From positions 62,001 through 126,000 of the forward strand of contig JACKAK010000001.1 in the NCBI GenBank assembly GCA_020635115.1: DNA of 64,000 bases, read 5' to 3'. The stretch comes from Halobacteriovoraceae bacterium. GTDB lineage: Bacteria > Bdellovibrionota > Bacteriovoracia > Bacteriovoracales > Bacteriovoracaceae. Both the position numbers and the translations under genes were made by a program. The first letter of the stretch is position 1. The number at the start of each line of letters is the position of its first letter. Below the pieces are notes generated by a model that was not told the DNA's origin, ran no database searches, and saw nothing but the letters and a program-made list of their open reading frames with translations. Of this stretch, positions 17,049 through 25,277 are shown one piece after another.

Positions 17049-17687
17049 TCACTTAGTCTTGCGTATCAAAAATATCCCATCACGAATGGGTAACATTGTT
17101 ATATAAATTCCTTCAAAATTTTTCACAAAATCATTGAATTCAATAATTGATGATGTTGTTTCATCTTCAGGCTTATAAAGAACTTTACCACTCCATAAAA
17201 CGTTATCAACAATAATCAATCCATTTTCAGAAAGTAACCTGAGAGATTCAACAAAGTAATTTTTATAATTCTTTTTATCTGCATCAATAAAAATTAAATC
17301 AAACTTGTCTTCCAAAGTCGGAATAACTTTTAATCCTTCTCCAAATAAGGCCCTAATCTTTTGTCCATGAGGAGACTTCTTCCACATAGAAGATGCAAAT
17401 TCATTAATTTTTTTATTTTTATCAACAGTTATTACAACTCCTTCTTCGGGTAAACATTCCGCCATCGCTAGAGCTGAATAACCTGTGAATGTTCCAATTT
17501 CTAAAACCTTTGTGGCATTCGTAAGTCCAATAATAAAACCTAGAAATGAGGCCTCAAGTTCTCCACATAACATTCTGGCCAAAGGATGGTTTTGTCTTGT
17601 TTCTGTTGCAATTTCAAAACAGAACTTGGAAGGAAGAGTTGAATGATTCTGGCAATATTCAATAATTTGTTGATCTTCACTTATCAT
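17049..17687 (-). CDS. SAM-dependent O-methyltransferase (COMT-like, class I)
   Basis: The 212-residue protein has the SAM motif VLEIGTFTGYSALAMAECLP near residue 60. The metal-site motif follows as DLIFIDADKKNYKNYF, and then IIVDNVLWSGKV. These are the hallmarks of cation-dependent catechol/caffeoyl-CoA-type O-methyltransferases. The substrate cannot be inferred. It is cytoplasmic. The gene starts 3 bases after the stop of the LysM/barrel gene in the same direction, so they are cotranscribed, though no functional link is obvious. Confidence 0.88.
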   Translation of the reverse strand: MISEDQQIIEYCQNHSTLPSKFCFEIATETRQNHPLARMLCGELEASFLGFIIGLTNATKVLEIGTFTGYSALAMAECLPEEGVVITVDKNKKINEFASSMWKKSPHGQKIRALFGEGLKVIPTLEDKFDLIFIDADKKNYKNYFVESLRLLSENGLIIVDNVLWSGKVLYKPEDETTSSIIEFNDFVKNFEGIYITMLPIRDGIFLIRKTK

Positions 17688-17690
17688 TTT

Positions 17691-18680
17691 CTAAAACTCA
17701 TATTGCAAACCCAAAATATATTCAAAATTCGCATTTTTAACGCTCTTATTTACATTATCTCTTAAAACCACAATATCATTGTAACTATAATAGATTTGGT
17801 TAACAAATTCAAAGGATGGCCATTTCTTAATTGGAGAAAATGACCATTTTCCATGTAGTCCAAAACCATTTATATCTTTTATTGTGTCATCGGCAGAAGC
17901 ATAAACTGGAATACCTATAAAAATTGAGAGATATTGGTTTCTCATGAACCATAGATCTGAAATATTTTTCTCAAAAATCAAACCTGGTGAATAAAGTGAT
18001 AAAATTTGAATTGAAAATGATCCATTTGTTCTTATGTTAAACAATGGTTTTTGCTTCATCTCATGGGCAACGCCAAAATTTTTATAGAAAAAATATAAAC
18101 TTACCTCGAAAAGGTCTTTATTATTTGAACCAGATTTTGAGACATATTCAAAATTTGTATAGCGAATATCATTTATCAATTTAAAATTATCTAAGTGATA
18201 AAAAAAGGAACTTCCAATATGTAATGGATTATTTGAACCAAACTTTACAGTACCCATGCTACCAGATTGATCCATCGAGTAGAAATTATATCCATATAAT
18301 AAACTTAATCCCCATTTAGTTGTGGGTATTTTATCTTGAATTTTTTTCTTCAGTTCGTTTTCTTTTCTACTTTGTTCAAGGATATTTTCAATAATGCCTA
18401 GTTCAATATATTTAATCAGACCTTCTTCATATATTGGAAGTATTACATTCTCCCCGGCCTTAATTTTCTCAATATTTTTGAGTTGAGGGTTGAGTTTCTT
18501 AACATATTCAATCATTCCCTTATGCCCATAAATCGTAAATTCTGGGTTAGGAAAATACCTTAATACGATTTGTGAAAACGTTTCACCCTTTGAAATGATA
18601 TGGATATAATTAGCACAAACTGCCGAACTTACGTAAATGTTGAAAATCAATAGAATAAAATGTTTTTTTTGAATTTGCAT
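17691..18680 (-). CDS. LysM domain plus outer-membrane barrel-like protein
   Basis: The signal peptide ends near AVCANY. A LysM-like domain follows (HIISKGETFSQIVLRYF, to AGENVILPIY at about residue 90). After a short charged linker, residues about 120-329 are alternating amphipathic strands ending in LGLQYEF, a C-terminal aromatic typical of outer-membrane barrels. LysM would bind peptidoglycan while the barrel sits in the outer membrane, so a tethering role is likely. It is unrelated to the two LysM/hydrophobic-tail proteins elsewhere in the window. It probably heads a two-gene operon with the methyltransferase. Confidence 0.7.
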   Translation of the reverse strand: MQIQKKHFILLIFNIYVSSAVCANYIHIISKGETFSQIVLRYFPNPEFTIYGHKGMIEYVKKLNPQLKNIEKIKAGENVILPIYEEGLIKYIELGIIENILEQSRKENELKKKIQDKIPTTKWGLSLLYGYNFYSMDQSGSMGTVKFGSNNPLHIGSSFFYHLDNFKLINDIRYTNFEYVSKSGSNNKDLFEVSLYFFYKNFGVAHEMKQKPLFNIRTNGSFSIQILSLYSPGLIFEKNISDLWFMRNQYLSIFIGIPVYASADDTIKDINGFGLHGKWSFSPIKKWPSFEFVNQIYYSYNDIVVLRDNVNKSVKNANFEYILGLQYEF

Positions 18681-18761
18681 CTCTCATACATTGTCACGTG
18701 TCAATTTGATTAGGTCAAGTGATAGGTATCAATTTTAAAATGCTCTATGCATTATACCTCT

Positions 18762-18778
18762 ATTCGCCATATGCGAAT
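18762..18778. promoter_or_regulatory. Palindrome, possible operator
   Basis: ATTCGC at 18762-18767 and GCGAAT at 18773-18778 form a perfect inverted repeat with a 5-base spacer. It sits between two divergent transcription units, one of which encodes an HTH protein (19289-20434). Binding by that protein is a guess. Confidence 0.3.
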
Positions 18779-18821
18779 TTGTAGAAAAGTTCAACAATAG
18801 ACTTTATTTAAGGTGTTCGCT

Positions 18822-18866
18822 ATGAGAGAAATAAGAATCTCGTTACACAAGGAGGAAAAGTGCTAA
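18822..18866 (+). CDS. Possible 14-residue leader peptide
   Basis: A short frame, MREIRISLHKEEKC, starts 6 bases after AAGGTG and ends with a TAA that shares its last A with the ATG of the next gene (TAATG). The ribosome site of the next gene, AAGGAGG, lies inside it. The arrangement suggests translational coupling or a regulatory leader. A chance frame cannot be ruled out. Confidence 0.3.
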   Translation: MREIRISLHKEEKC

Positions 18867-19279
18867 TGCGAGAAATTCTTATGAGCATGTTTTTTTTTAT
18901 AATAAGTTATACACTTAGCGCTAGAGAAATCCCGATCGTCATTCGTGATATCAGTGCACAGAATATTAATGAAAATTACCCCCATATAGAGATTGCTAAA
19001 GAATTTGTTGTTGATAGGGCATTTGAACACATTGAGGCCCTTGAGAATTATAATTATAAAAATATTCATACTCCTCTTGTGAAAGAAGTTCTAAGTCAAG
19101 TAATTGAGAAATTTCACTGTAGAAAAAATATTCGTAAAAAAAGAATTTTTTTCAAAAGACAAAATCTTCCAGTAAAAACAATTGTAGAACAAAACCATGA
19201 CCCCATTAGGGTTAGGGCGAATGCTTATTTAAAATTATTCTGCGATAAAGATTATCTACATTACCAAAACTACAGATAG
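18866..19279 (+). CDS. Small exported protein, unknown, 137 aa
   Basis: I choose ATG 18866: it lies 10 bases after AAGGAGG and overlaps the stop of the leader frame. GTG 18860 is an alternative. The signal peptide (MREILMSMFFFIISYTLS) ends before AREIPIV. The mature part has two cysteines. Its C-terminus, PIRVRANAYLKLFC, resembles VVYRSIINVKVKC at the end of the next protein, so the two may share a periplasmic domain. No known family. The HTH gene starts 9 bases after the stop, so they form an operon. Confidence 0.6.
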   Translation: MREILMSMFFFIISYTLSAREIPIVIRDISAQNINENYPHIEIAKEFVVDRAFEHIEALENYNYKNIHTPLVKEVLSQVIEKFHCRKNIRKKRIFFKRQNLPVKTIVEQNHDPIRVRANAYLKLFCDKDYLHYQNYR

Positions 19280-19288
19280 GAGAAAATT

Positions 19289-20434
19289 TTGAAATCAGAT
19301 TCATTTGATGGTTTATTGAATACTGAGTTATCAAGGTATTTAAATAGTACAAAATTAAGCCTATCTCAAATAGCAAATAAATTAGAGATATCTAAAGGTC
19401 ATTTATCAGAGATTAAAAATATGAAAAAGAGACCTGGACTTGATTTAGGTTTGAAAATTTTAAAAATTTGCAATACTCCGGTCACTAAAAGAAGAGAGTG
19501 GATTGAAAATGAGTTTTTAGGACATAGTGAAGAATATGAACTTTTAGGACAGACTGTAGAAGAGGGTGAAGAAAAGCACAAACTTAATAGTACAATTAGC
19601 GAAAGACTTCAAAACAATCTGCCTTTACTGAATATGTTAATTGATATTTCAAATTCTGGTGAAAATGGGATTTCGGTTAATGAACTTAAAGAAGAGTATG
19701 GAGAATTTGGAATTAGGCAATTAGATTTCTTCCTAAATCAAGATATTATATGTCTGAAAAAGCATCAATACTATGGAAGTAGAAAAAGGTTTGTGATTAC
19801 TAAAAAATCTTCATATCAATTGATGCAGACAATCTTTTCAAACCTCCAAGAGAAATTTGAATGTGGTACATTAGAAAAAACAAAATTTCAATTTGAAATA
19901 GATGATGTCCACGAAGATGCTTTCAAAGAACTAAATGTTGTTTTTGAAGACTACATGAAAAAAACTGCTGAAATTATAAAAAAACACAAAGCTGAAAACA
20001 CACCAGGCTCATGTAGAGTAATTGTTCAAAACTTATACTCAATGATAAAGAGAAATAAACTATTAATTCTCATTTTTGTTTTATTGACATTATCTTCTAA
20101 ACAGTCGATGGCAATTGGTGGTATTGAGGGAGGAGGGTCAGCAAGAAGTATTTTTATTACAGATGTTTATAATACAAAAAGTGATGCAAGTTACAATGCT
20201 TCTATCTTAGAAAAAGAAATTCTCGAAAATGGTAGTGAGAAAAATAAACAGGCCATTCAAAATTATTGCCCTGAAGATGATCAAGACTATAAATATCACT
20301 ACTTTGCTAAACCTGAAGTTGTTGATGTTTCGCAAGAACTTGAAGAATTTTTTATTGATAGAGACACTGTCGTTTACCGATCAATTATAAATGTAAAAGT
20401 AAAATGTAATCGATATAAACGATCAACAAATTAA
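19289..20434 (+). CDS. HTH protein with membrane segment and periplasmic C-domain
   Basis: The start is TTG behind ATAGGAGA. Residues about 10-60 are an XRE-like helix-turn-helix (SLSQIANKLEISKGHLSEIK). A middle region to about 245 has a second winged-helix-like part and resembles TIGR02147-type regulators of this group of bacteria. A hydrophobic segment (KLLILIFVLLTLSSKQSMA, about 252-270) looks like a signal peptide placed inside. The last 105 residues have two cysteines and resemble the exported protein upstream. It could be a one-piece transmembrane regulator of the ToxR kind, or a recent fusion of two genes. Confidence 0.6.
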   Translation: MKSDSFDGLLNTELSRYLNSTKLSLSQIANKLEISKGHLSEIKNMKKRPGLDLGLKILKICNTPVTKRREWIENEFLGHSEEYELLGQTVEEGEEKHKLNSTISERLQNNLPLLNMLIDISNSGENGISVNELKEEYGEFGIRQLDFFLNQDIICLKKHQYYGSRKRFVITKKSSYQLMQTIFSNLQEKFECGTLEKTKFQFEIDDVHEDAFKELNVVFEDYMKKTAEIIKKHKAENTPGSCRVIVQNLYSMIKRNKLLILIFVLLTLSSKQSMAIGGIEGGGSARSIFITDVYNTKSDASYNASILEKEILENGSEKNKQAIQNYCPEDDQDYKYHYFAKPEVVDVSQELEEFFIDRDTVVYRSIINVKVKCNRYKRSTN

Positions 20435-21240
20435 AGAAACTTGGCAAAAAGATTTATCGATGTCATAGCGGCACTAGTCGCTTTAGTAAATTCGACTCTA
20501 GTACCATTATCAATTGGTTTTAAAATATATGATAAACTAATTGCATAATCTTTATTGAATGAATACTTCACTTCAGGCATTAGTTCAATCTCGTGATCAT
20601 TAAAATTATTTTCGAGAACGTTGTCAGTATATTCGAATTTATTAGAGAAACTCAAGTAATCGTTAAACTTAAAACTAGGCCAAAACCTTACTCTATGTCT
20701 ATAGTTTCTACTTTTGTTATTTGTGAAATCATTTGAAAGATATTCTTGGTACCGGTATGAAGCAAATAAAAACCAGTTTTGAATCCCCTTACTAAACTGA
20801 ACTCTAGCTTGAAGGTTACCATCGGAACCATAATATTTTCTTTGTTCTGAATCCGTATTGTAAACGGCCCTAAGTGATAAATCCAAATTCACTCCAGAGT
20901 TCTTTTGATTTAAAATCTTTTTAAATTTATAATGTACTTCAGTTGATTGATACTTATTATCTTGATTACTATAGACATCTCCAAAAAAAGTATTAAATTC
21001 TTGTCTGAGTCTAAGACGGTTTCCGTTAGTAAAAATATAAGATGTATGCAGCCTTAAAAGTGTATTCATTCCATCAAAATTATTCATAGCAGAGTCTTGA
21101 TAAACAGTCCCGTAGGCCTCCAAATCAACAGAGTAAGGAGACTTTTGATTATTTTTTGATATTGAGGTTTGAGATTCTTGTGCTAAGAGTGATGAGAGGC
21201 CGATCAAAAATATGAAATTTAGAATTGTGAATAACTTCAT
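20431..21240 (-). CDS. Outer-membrane beta-barrel protein, unknown
   Basis: A signal peptide (MKLFTILNFIFLIGLSSLLA) precedes about 245 residues of alternating polar/hydrophobic strands: LRLHTSYIF, LRLRQEFNTFFG, VQFSKGIQNWFLFASYRY. The protein ends in NLFAKFL. This is the pattern of small outer-membrane porin-like proteins. No family name can be given. A strong ribosome site, AGGAGG, is in the leader (21251-21246). The stop overlaps the 3' end of the convergent HTH gene by four bases. Confidence 0.65.
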   Translation of the reverse strand: MKLFTILNFIFLIGLSSLLAQESQTSISKNNQKSPYSVDLEAYGTVYQDSAMNNFDGMNTLLRLHTSYIFTNGNRLRLRQEFNTFFGDVYSNQDNKYQSTEVHYKFKKILNQKNSGVNLDLSLRAVYNTDSEQRKYYGSDGNLQARVQFSKGIQNWFLFASYRYQEYLSNDFTNNKSRNYRHRVRFWPSFKFNDYLSFSNKFEYTDNVLENNFNDHEIELMPEVKYSFNKDYAISLSYILKPIDNGTRVEFTKATSAAMTSINLFAKFL

Positions 21241-21442
21241 GAAAAAGTCCTCCTGTAGTGTATAATGTTTTTGGTTTACACTGCATCTTTACTCAATACC
21301 AGGTAAATTATTGAGCTAAGTAAATCCTAACAAATAAATATATGAAATTTATTTACCCCAAAGGTAAAATCTGAATATTGCAAGTTTTCAGATCTCCACG
21401 TGCATCGCATTAACAAGACTCGGTATTCTCTAAAGATACTTT

Positions 21443-21507
21443 CTAACCACTATCACTCATAGTGAGAATATTTAAAGCTACATTAATTTCTCCCAAAGAA
21501 TTATCTG
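21443..21507 (-). pseudogene. Relic related to the 701-aa toxin protein
   Basis: The minus strand reads DNSLGEINVALNILTMSDSG and stops at 21443. The toxin-type protein at 32959-35064 has DNSLGEFNVALDIITQKDND, so the relic comes from a relative of that gene. It is cut off by the IS3-type end at about 21504. No start and no toxin domain remain. DNA identity to the region near 33300-33345 is also visible by eye. Confidence 0.55.
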
Positions 21508-21597
21508 TGACCATAAACTCAAAATTTAGTCCATTCTCAGGCTGAGTCTCACTGTATTAAAAATAACTCAAAGAGACAATAAAATGAAAGGAAAAAT
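21504..21597 (+). mobile_element. IS3-family left-end relic (second copy)
   Basis: The segment repeats, with some changes, the sequence at 996-1090: GTGACC, CAAAATTTAGTCCAT, GAGTCTCACTGT and GAGACAATAAAATGAAAGG. It ends a few codons into orfA, where unrelated sequence starts. As at the first copy, it truncates an older minus-strand gene on its left. Confidence 0.55.
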
Positions 21598-21599
21598 CC

Positions 21600-21848
21600 C
21601 TAATTTTAGAGGCCATCTCTGAAATATGTTTTCGCCTCAATGAATTAGAGGATGCAAAAGAGTCGATAACTGAGGCAATTAGCCTAACTGAGAATCACAA
21701 TCTTTCTAGGTCCCAATATGTAAACCAGCTTTTGCTATTGTCTGAAGTTCTAACTGCCGAAAATAGGGGAGTAGAGGCCAAGACTGTTTCTATCTTTGCA
21801 AAAGAGCTGGCCAAAAGCTCTTTTGTGCAAGTACCAGAGAAATTCTAA
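21600..21848 (+). pseudogene. C-terminal relic of a helical-repeat (TPR-like) protein
   Basis: An open frame of 82 codons without a start reads ILEAISEICFRLNELEDAKE and SITEAISLTENHNLSRSQYV. It ends FAKELAKSSFVQVPEKF and a stop. The A/L spacing suggests TPR-like helices. It is joined directly to the IS3 relic. A very short relative of its last codons (SKYSGVIATRF, then stop) lies on the minus strand at 32420-32455, also just ahead of a TA module. The family is unknown. Confidence 0.5.
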
Positions 21849-21916
21849 AAATCACCCAAAAAATGGACCTCATATTTAGCTGAAATGGCCATTTTCGAGG
21901 TCTACCCTAGTCCTTG
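21842..21916 (+). repeat. Upstream common flank of TA module A
   Basis: The segment starts ATTCTAAAAATCACCCAAAA and continues ATGGACCTCATATTTAGCTG. It matches 32426-32351 on the minus strand with few changes over the first 45 bases, and more loosely to the end. Both copies begin at the stop codon of a gene relic and lie 100-170 bases before a TA operon in the same orientation. Confidence 0.6.
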
Positions 21917-21961
21917 TATGCGCAAAAAAACAATCCCTTGACATATTTTAGCTTAAATATA

Positions 21962-22006
21962 ATACATCGTTAATATATTGACTATAGTTAAGATGTATGG
22001 TATTAT
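21962..22006 (+). promoter_or_regulatory. Promoter/operator of TA module A; leaderless start
   Basis: A -35 TTGACT (21978-21983), a 17-base spacer and a -10 TATTAT (22001-22006) predict a transcript start at about 22013. That is essentially the ATG at 22012, so the toxin mRNA would be leaderless. ATACATCGTTAA (21962-21973) and TTAAGATGTAT (21988-21998) form an imperfect inverted repeat around the -35 box, a likely site for autoregulation by the antitoxin. Confidence 0.55.
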
Positions 22007-22011
22007 GCACT

Positions 22012-22359
22012 ATGGACGAAATCATAGGAAGATTCAAGACGCCTGGTGGTCTATCTGTACATGTATCTGTGCAAGCTTTAAAACATGCCCTAGAAGGGCA
22101 CCCAGAAGTTACTGCAGAAAAGATTGAGCATGCTCTTCAGGAACCGTTAGAGGTGCGTGCAAGTAGGCATAGTAGTAAGGCGTGCTTGTTCTACTCATTT
22201 GAGTACTTTGATGAATTTGGAGTTAGAGTATTTTTCTGCGTAGTAGTCGAAGTCCTAGCTCCTGGAGAAGGGACCATGGTAACGGCCTATGAAACAGAAA
22301 AAATGAAAAAAGGGGAGACGCTCTATAAGTCACCCATTAAGAAGAGAGGTAAGCTATGA
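22012..22359 (+). CDS. BECR/DUF4258-like nuclease toxin of a TA pair
   Basis: I place the start at ATG 22012, because an upstream ATG at 21997 lies inside the predicted promoter. The 115 residues include HVSVQALKHALEGHPEVTAE, EVRASRHSSKACLFYS and MVTAYETEKMKKG. A conserved H, a middle R and a late VTAY/T block is the layout of small BECR-fold (RelE/EndoU/DUF4258-like) RNase toxins. The antitoxin starts 4 bases before this stop, so translation is coupled. Family placement is by motif, not by search. The common flanks suggest the pair arrived as a unit. Confidence 0.65.
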   Translation: MDEIIGRFKTPGGLSVHVSVQALKHALEGHPEVTAEKIEHALQEPLEVRASRHSSKACLFYSFEYFDEFGVRVFFCVVVEVLAPGEGTMVTAYETEKMKKGETLYKSPIKKRGKL

Positions 22360-22775
22360 AGATAGATTTTAACTCAAAGACAAACTTACTTTATTTTTAT
22401 TTCAAAACAGGTGTCCCTAACAGAGGAAGAGAAACAGAAAATGAGGATATTCTTGCATTTGTTCAAAAGGGCACAGACAATATTATTGGATATGAAGTTG
22501 ATGGTGCTTATCAAAACTATAATTATATGATGAAGCATCTCAACCTTACTCTTAAAGAGAAACTTGCGATTACATTAGTTCTTGAACGCTCGAAGGCCGG
22601 TAATTCACAAGAAGAATTTGCAGAAATTCTTGGTATTGGACTAAGTACATACAAGAGCATTGAAAAGGCCATGGCCAATACTGGCATTGAAACGCTTGAG
22701 AAGATTTTAGAAATCCTTCCTAATAATCGCTTAAAAGGAATTTTCATCTCAAAACAACACTCGCAATCGGCCTAA
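22356..22775 (+). CDS. DUF2283-HTH antitoxin
   Basis: The 139 residues begin MKIDFNSKTNLLYFYFKTG and contain DNIIGYEVDGA, the DUF2283 pattern. After a linker comes an XRE-type helix-turn-helix (NSQEEFAEILGIGLSTYKSIEKA, cut here as SQEEFAEILGIGLSTYKSI). DUF2283 proteins are common partners of DUF4258-type toxins, which supports the pairing. The DNA-binding half probably represses the promoter at 21978-22006. AGAGAGGTAAGCT precedes the ATG. Confidence 0.75.
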   Translation: MKIDFNSKTNLLYFYFKTGVPNRGRETENEDILAFVQKGTDNIIGYEVDGAYQNYNYMMKHLNLTLKEKLAITLVLERSKAGNSQEEFAEILGIGLSTYKSIEKAMANTGIETLEKILEILPNNRLKGIFISKQHSQSA

Positions 22776-22800
22776 AAAGACGCAATATAAAAACACTTAT
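22774..22800 (+). repeat. Downstream common flank of TA module A
   Basis: AAAAAGACGCAATATAAAAA followed by CA and TTAT, directly after the antitoxin stop, recurs at 31624-31598 (minus strand) at the end of TA module B. With the upstream flank it frames both modules. Confidence 0.55.
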
Positions 22801-23212
22801 GATCAGTCAATATTTCCAGATTTTTCATGAAAAAAGAGCGAACATAAATAATAGGTTTTATAGGATGTCACATGAGGCGAATAGTGATCGGGAGACCATT
22901 ATTGATCAACTGACCTTCCATGTTAGATAATCGGTGATTTCCTATAAAACTCTTTGAATGAATGCATCTCTATGGGGTTTGTTTGAAGTCAAAATCATGA
23001 ATTGTCTTTAAAAGAATAGGGAATTCTCTACGATACCATATAATTTCTTAGTACTATTTACAAGGCCAATTAAAAATATCCTTAAATTTGAAATTTTTTG
23101 CAATATTCTGTCTCGTTTATCGCGCTCAGGTGTATTTCGCACACAAAAAAGCGCTTTCATGCAAAACATGACTTTCTTTTATGCTGTAATATTAAATATT
23201 AGAGAGATCTAT
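22801..23212. other. Intergenic with an 11-bp inverted repeat
   Basis: GTTTTATAGGA (22855-22865) and TCCTATAAAAC (22940-22950) are perfect inverted repeats 74 bases apart. Between them the minus strand has a short open tail (MEGQLINNGLPITIRLM, then stop) that looks like a gene relic. The rest should contain the downstream end of the IS91-type element, but I cannot define it. Confidence 0.35.
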
Positions 23213-24379
23213 TTAAGCAGAATCTTGAAATTCTCCAAGTTCATATAAACTTATCATTTTTCCATCTTCACATTTAGGACATTGGGCAATGTCTATCCCT
23301 GTGACCCTCTTGATTAAGTCTTCTGTGGTTTCTTCATTATCACCCGTCTTGGTGGCCATATTTCCTGAGAAAAGGAGAGCTCTACAGATTTCAATATTCT
23401 TGGCCTTGTACTTATTGCCAAATATTCCATAATGTCTGATTCTCATAAATCCCTTGGGAAGGACATGTAGCAAAAATCTTCTCATAAACTCTTTCACTCC
23501 TAAGACCATTACCTTCTTGGCACTCTCATTAGCATAGTCTTTGTAACGGAAATAGACTTTCTCATTTTCCACTTTAATGAGGCGATGATTAGAAATCGCA
23601 ATTCGGTGAGTATAATTCCCAAGATAATTTAAAACTTGTGCTGGCCCAGAAAATGGCCTTTTGGCATAAACAACCCAATTGTTTACACAACACTTAGAAA
23701 GAAGATTTTTAAAATTAATTTCATTTTTTAACTCTTCTATTCTTCCAGAAAATTTCAGCTCTCCTTTGTCGAAAGACTTTTTAGTATATTCTAAAAATTT
23801 CGCTCTATAGACCATTGATAATATTTTTAATGGTAAGAAAAAGTTCTTCTTGCAGTGAATCCATCTCTTTTTATCCTTAGTCACTCCTCCGCTTGGAACA
23901 ACCACGTGGAGATGGGGATGGTCTAAAAGATTTTGTCCCCAAGTGTGGAGCACCATAAAATAGCCGATATCAGCACCTAAGTTTTTTGGATTTGAGGCCA
24001 CTTCCTTTAATGTTTTTGAAACTGATTTAAACAGAATATTGTAACAAACCTCTTTGTTTTGCAGGATAAGGGCATTTAGCTCAGAAGGAAGAGTAAAGAC
24101 CACATGAAAGTAATCAACAGGAAGAAGTTCTTTTTTTCTTTTATCTACCCATTTTGTTTTTGTGACAAATTGACATTTAGGACAGTGACGAGATCGACAT
24201 GAATTATAACTCTGTTCTTTGTTTCCGCATTTATTAAACTTTGAGAGATGCCCACCAAGAGAGGCCGTACGACATTTTATAATATCCTGGACAACCTTTT
24301 GATGTTGAGATGGTATGAAGTTAAGAAGATGCCCATGCTCACGAAATATATCTGAGACTTCAAGGTTTTGATTTTTCAT
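23213..24379 (-). CDS. IS91-family transposase
   Basis: The 388-residue protein has the N-terminal zinc-ribbon motif CRSRHCPKC (about residue 60). The HUH metal motif follows as HPHLHVVVPSGG and the catalytic tyrosine region as YLGNYTHRIAIS. A C-terminal CPKC pair ends it. This is the rolling-circle transposase of IS91/ISCR-type elements, which nick and move a single strand. Length is complete. A tyrosine recombinase gene lies 9 bases upstream in the same direction, a known arrangement in IS91-like elements. No mutation is visible. Confidence 0.88.
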   Translation of the reverse strand: MKNQNLEVSDIFREHGHLLNFIPSQHQKVVQDIIKCRTASLGGHLSKFNKCGNKEQSYNSCRSRHCPKCQFVTKTKWVDKRKKELLPVDYFHVVFTLPSELNALILQNKEVCYNILFKSVSKTLKEVASNPKNLGADIGYFMVLHTWGQNLLDHPHLHVVVPSGGVTKDKKRWIHCKKNFFLPLKILSMVYRAKFLEYTKKSFDKGELKFSGRIEELKNEINFKNLLSKCCVNNWVVYAKRPFSGPAQVLNYLGNYTHRIAISNHRLIKVENEKVYFRYKDYANESAKKVMVLGVKEFMRRFLLHVLPKGFMRIRHYGIFGNKYKAKNIEICRALLFSGNMATKTGDNEETTEDLIKRVTGIDIAQCPKCEDGKMISLYELGEFQDSA

Positions 24380-24388
24380 AAGAACACC

Positions 24389-25277
24389 TTACTTAAGTTG
24401 TTCGCGAACTGAATCAAGAGGACTCTTGATGGCCACATTTCTGAAATCAACAAGATGGGTATAGATTGCGGTGGTATTTAGGGAAGAGTGTCCAAGAAGT
24501 ACTTGAATGTATCTCAAATTGGTTCCAGCTTCGAGCATATGTGTGGCCCAACTGTGTCTTAATGAATGCAGTGTTACTTTTTTAGAAATATTTGCTTTAA
24601 TTAAATATTTATCTAACATTTTTGAAATGCTTGCAGGTGAGTACTGGTTTTGGGGCCTAAGCCCTGGAAACAACCAGTATTTTTTACATGACTTTTCATC
24701 TTTCCAATATTTGCGAAGCTGCAGCAAATAATGTTCAGATAATATCACGTATCGATCTTTTTTATGTTTTGATTCACGAATGTGAATCAGCATTCTTTCA
24801 CTATCAATATCTTCGGCCTTAAGCTTAATTATTTCTGATCGTCTGAGTCCGCATGAATATACTCCCATTAAAAGAGTCTGGTGCTTTAAATTTTTAATGG
24901 AATTAAGAAGTTGAACCATTTCATTCAAAGAAAGAATTAAGGGAAGTTTTTGATTTACTTTTACGAGGGGAATTTTTCTGGCATCCCACTTGTAAATTTT
25001 AATTGAATAATCCCCAAAAATTACACTCCTTATTAAGAACATTGGTGAAAAAAAAGTGAATAGCTGAAACATGTTGATTAATAGTTTGTGGTTGTCTCTT
25101 TAACTTATTGATCAAGTGCAGTTTATACCGTTTTACGTGCTCAATATTAAGCCTGGAGGGTGAGCTCTTAGAATAGGTGATAAACTTACTTACCGCTCGC
25201 GCGTAGGCCTCTTCGGTATTGCTGCTGAATCCTCGTTGTCTGATTTCATCAATTAATTTGTCTTTTAGAATACCCAT
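24389..25277 (-). pseudogene. Tyrosine recombinase (integrase), frameshifted
   Basis: From ATG 25277 the SAM-like core-binding domain reads RGFSSNTEEAYARAVSKFI to HFFFTNVLNKECNFWGLFN and a stop at 24999. The catalytic domain follows in the next frame: GVYSCGLRRSEIIKLKAEDI (first Arg), then HSLRHSWATHMLEAGTNLRY (HxLRH) and NTTAIYTHL (Tyr). Removing one T from the five-T run just before the stop (near 25016-25020) joins the frames into 295 residues. It is the usual companion of the IS91-type transposase. As read, it is inactive unless recoded. Confidence 0.75.

Noticed and set aside
22774..22800. Integron attC site
   Set aside because: The flank lacks the GTTRRRY/RYYYAAC core pairs and no integron integrase is visible; the recombinase nearby belongs to the IS91-type element.
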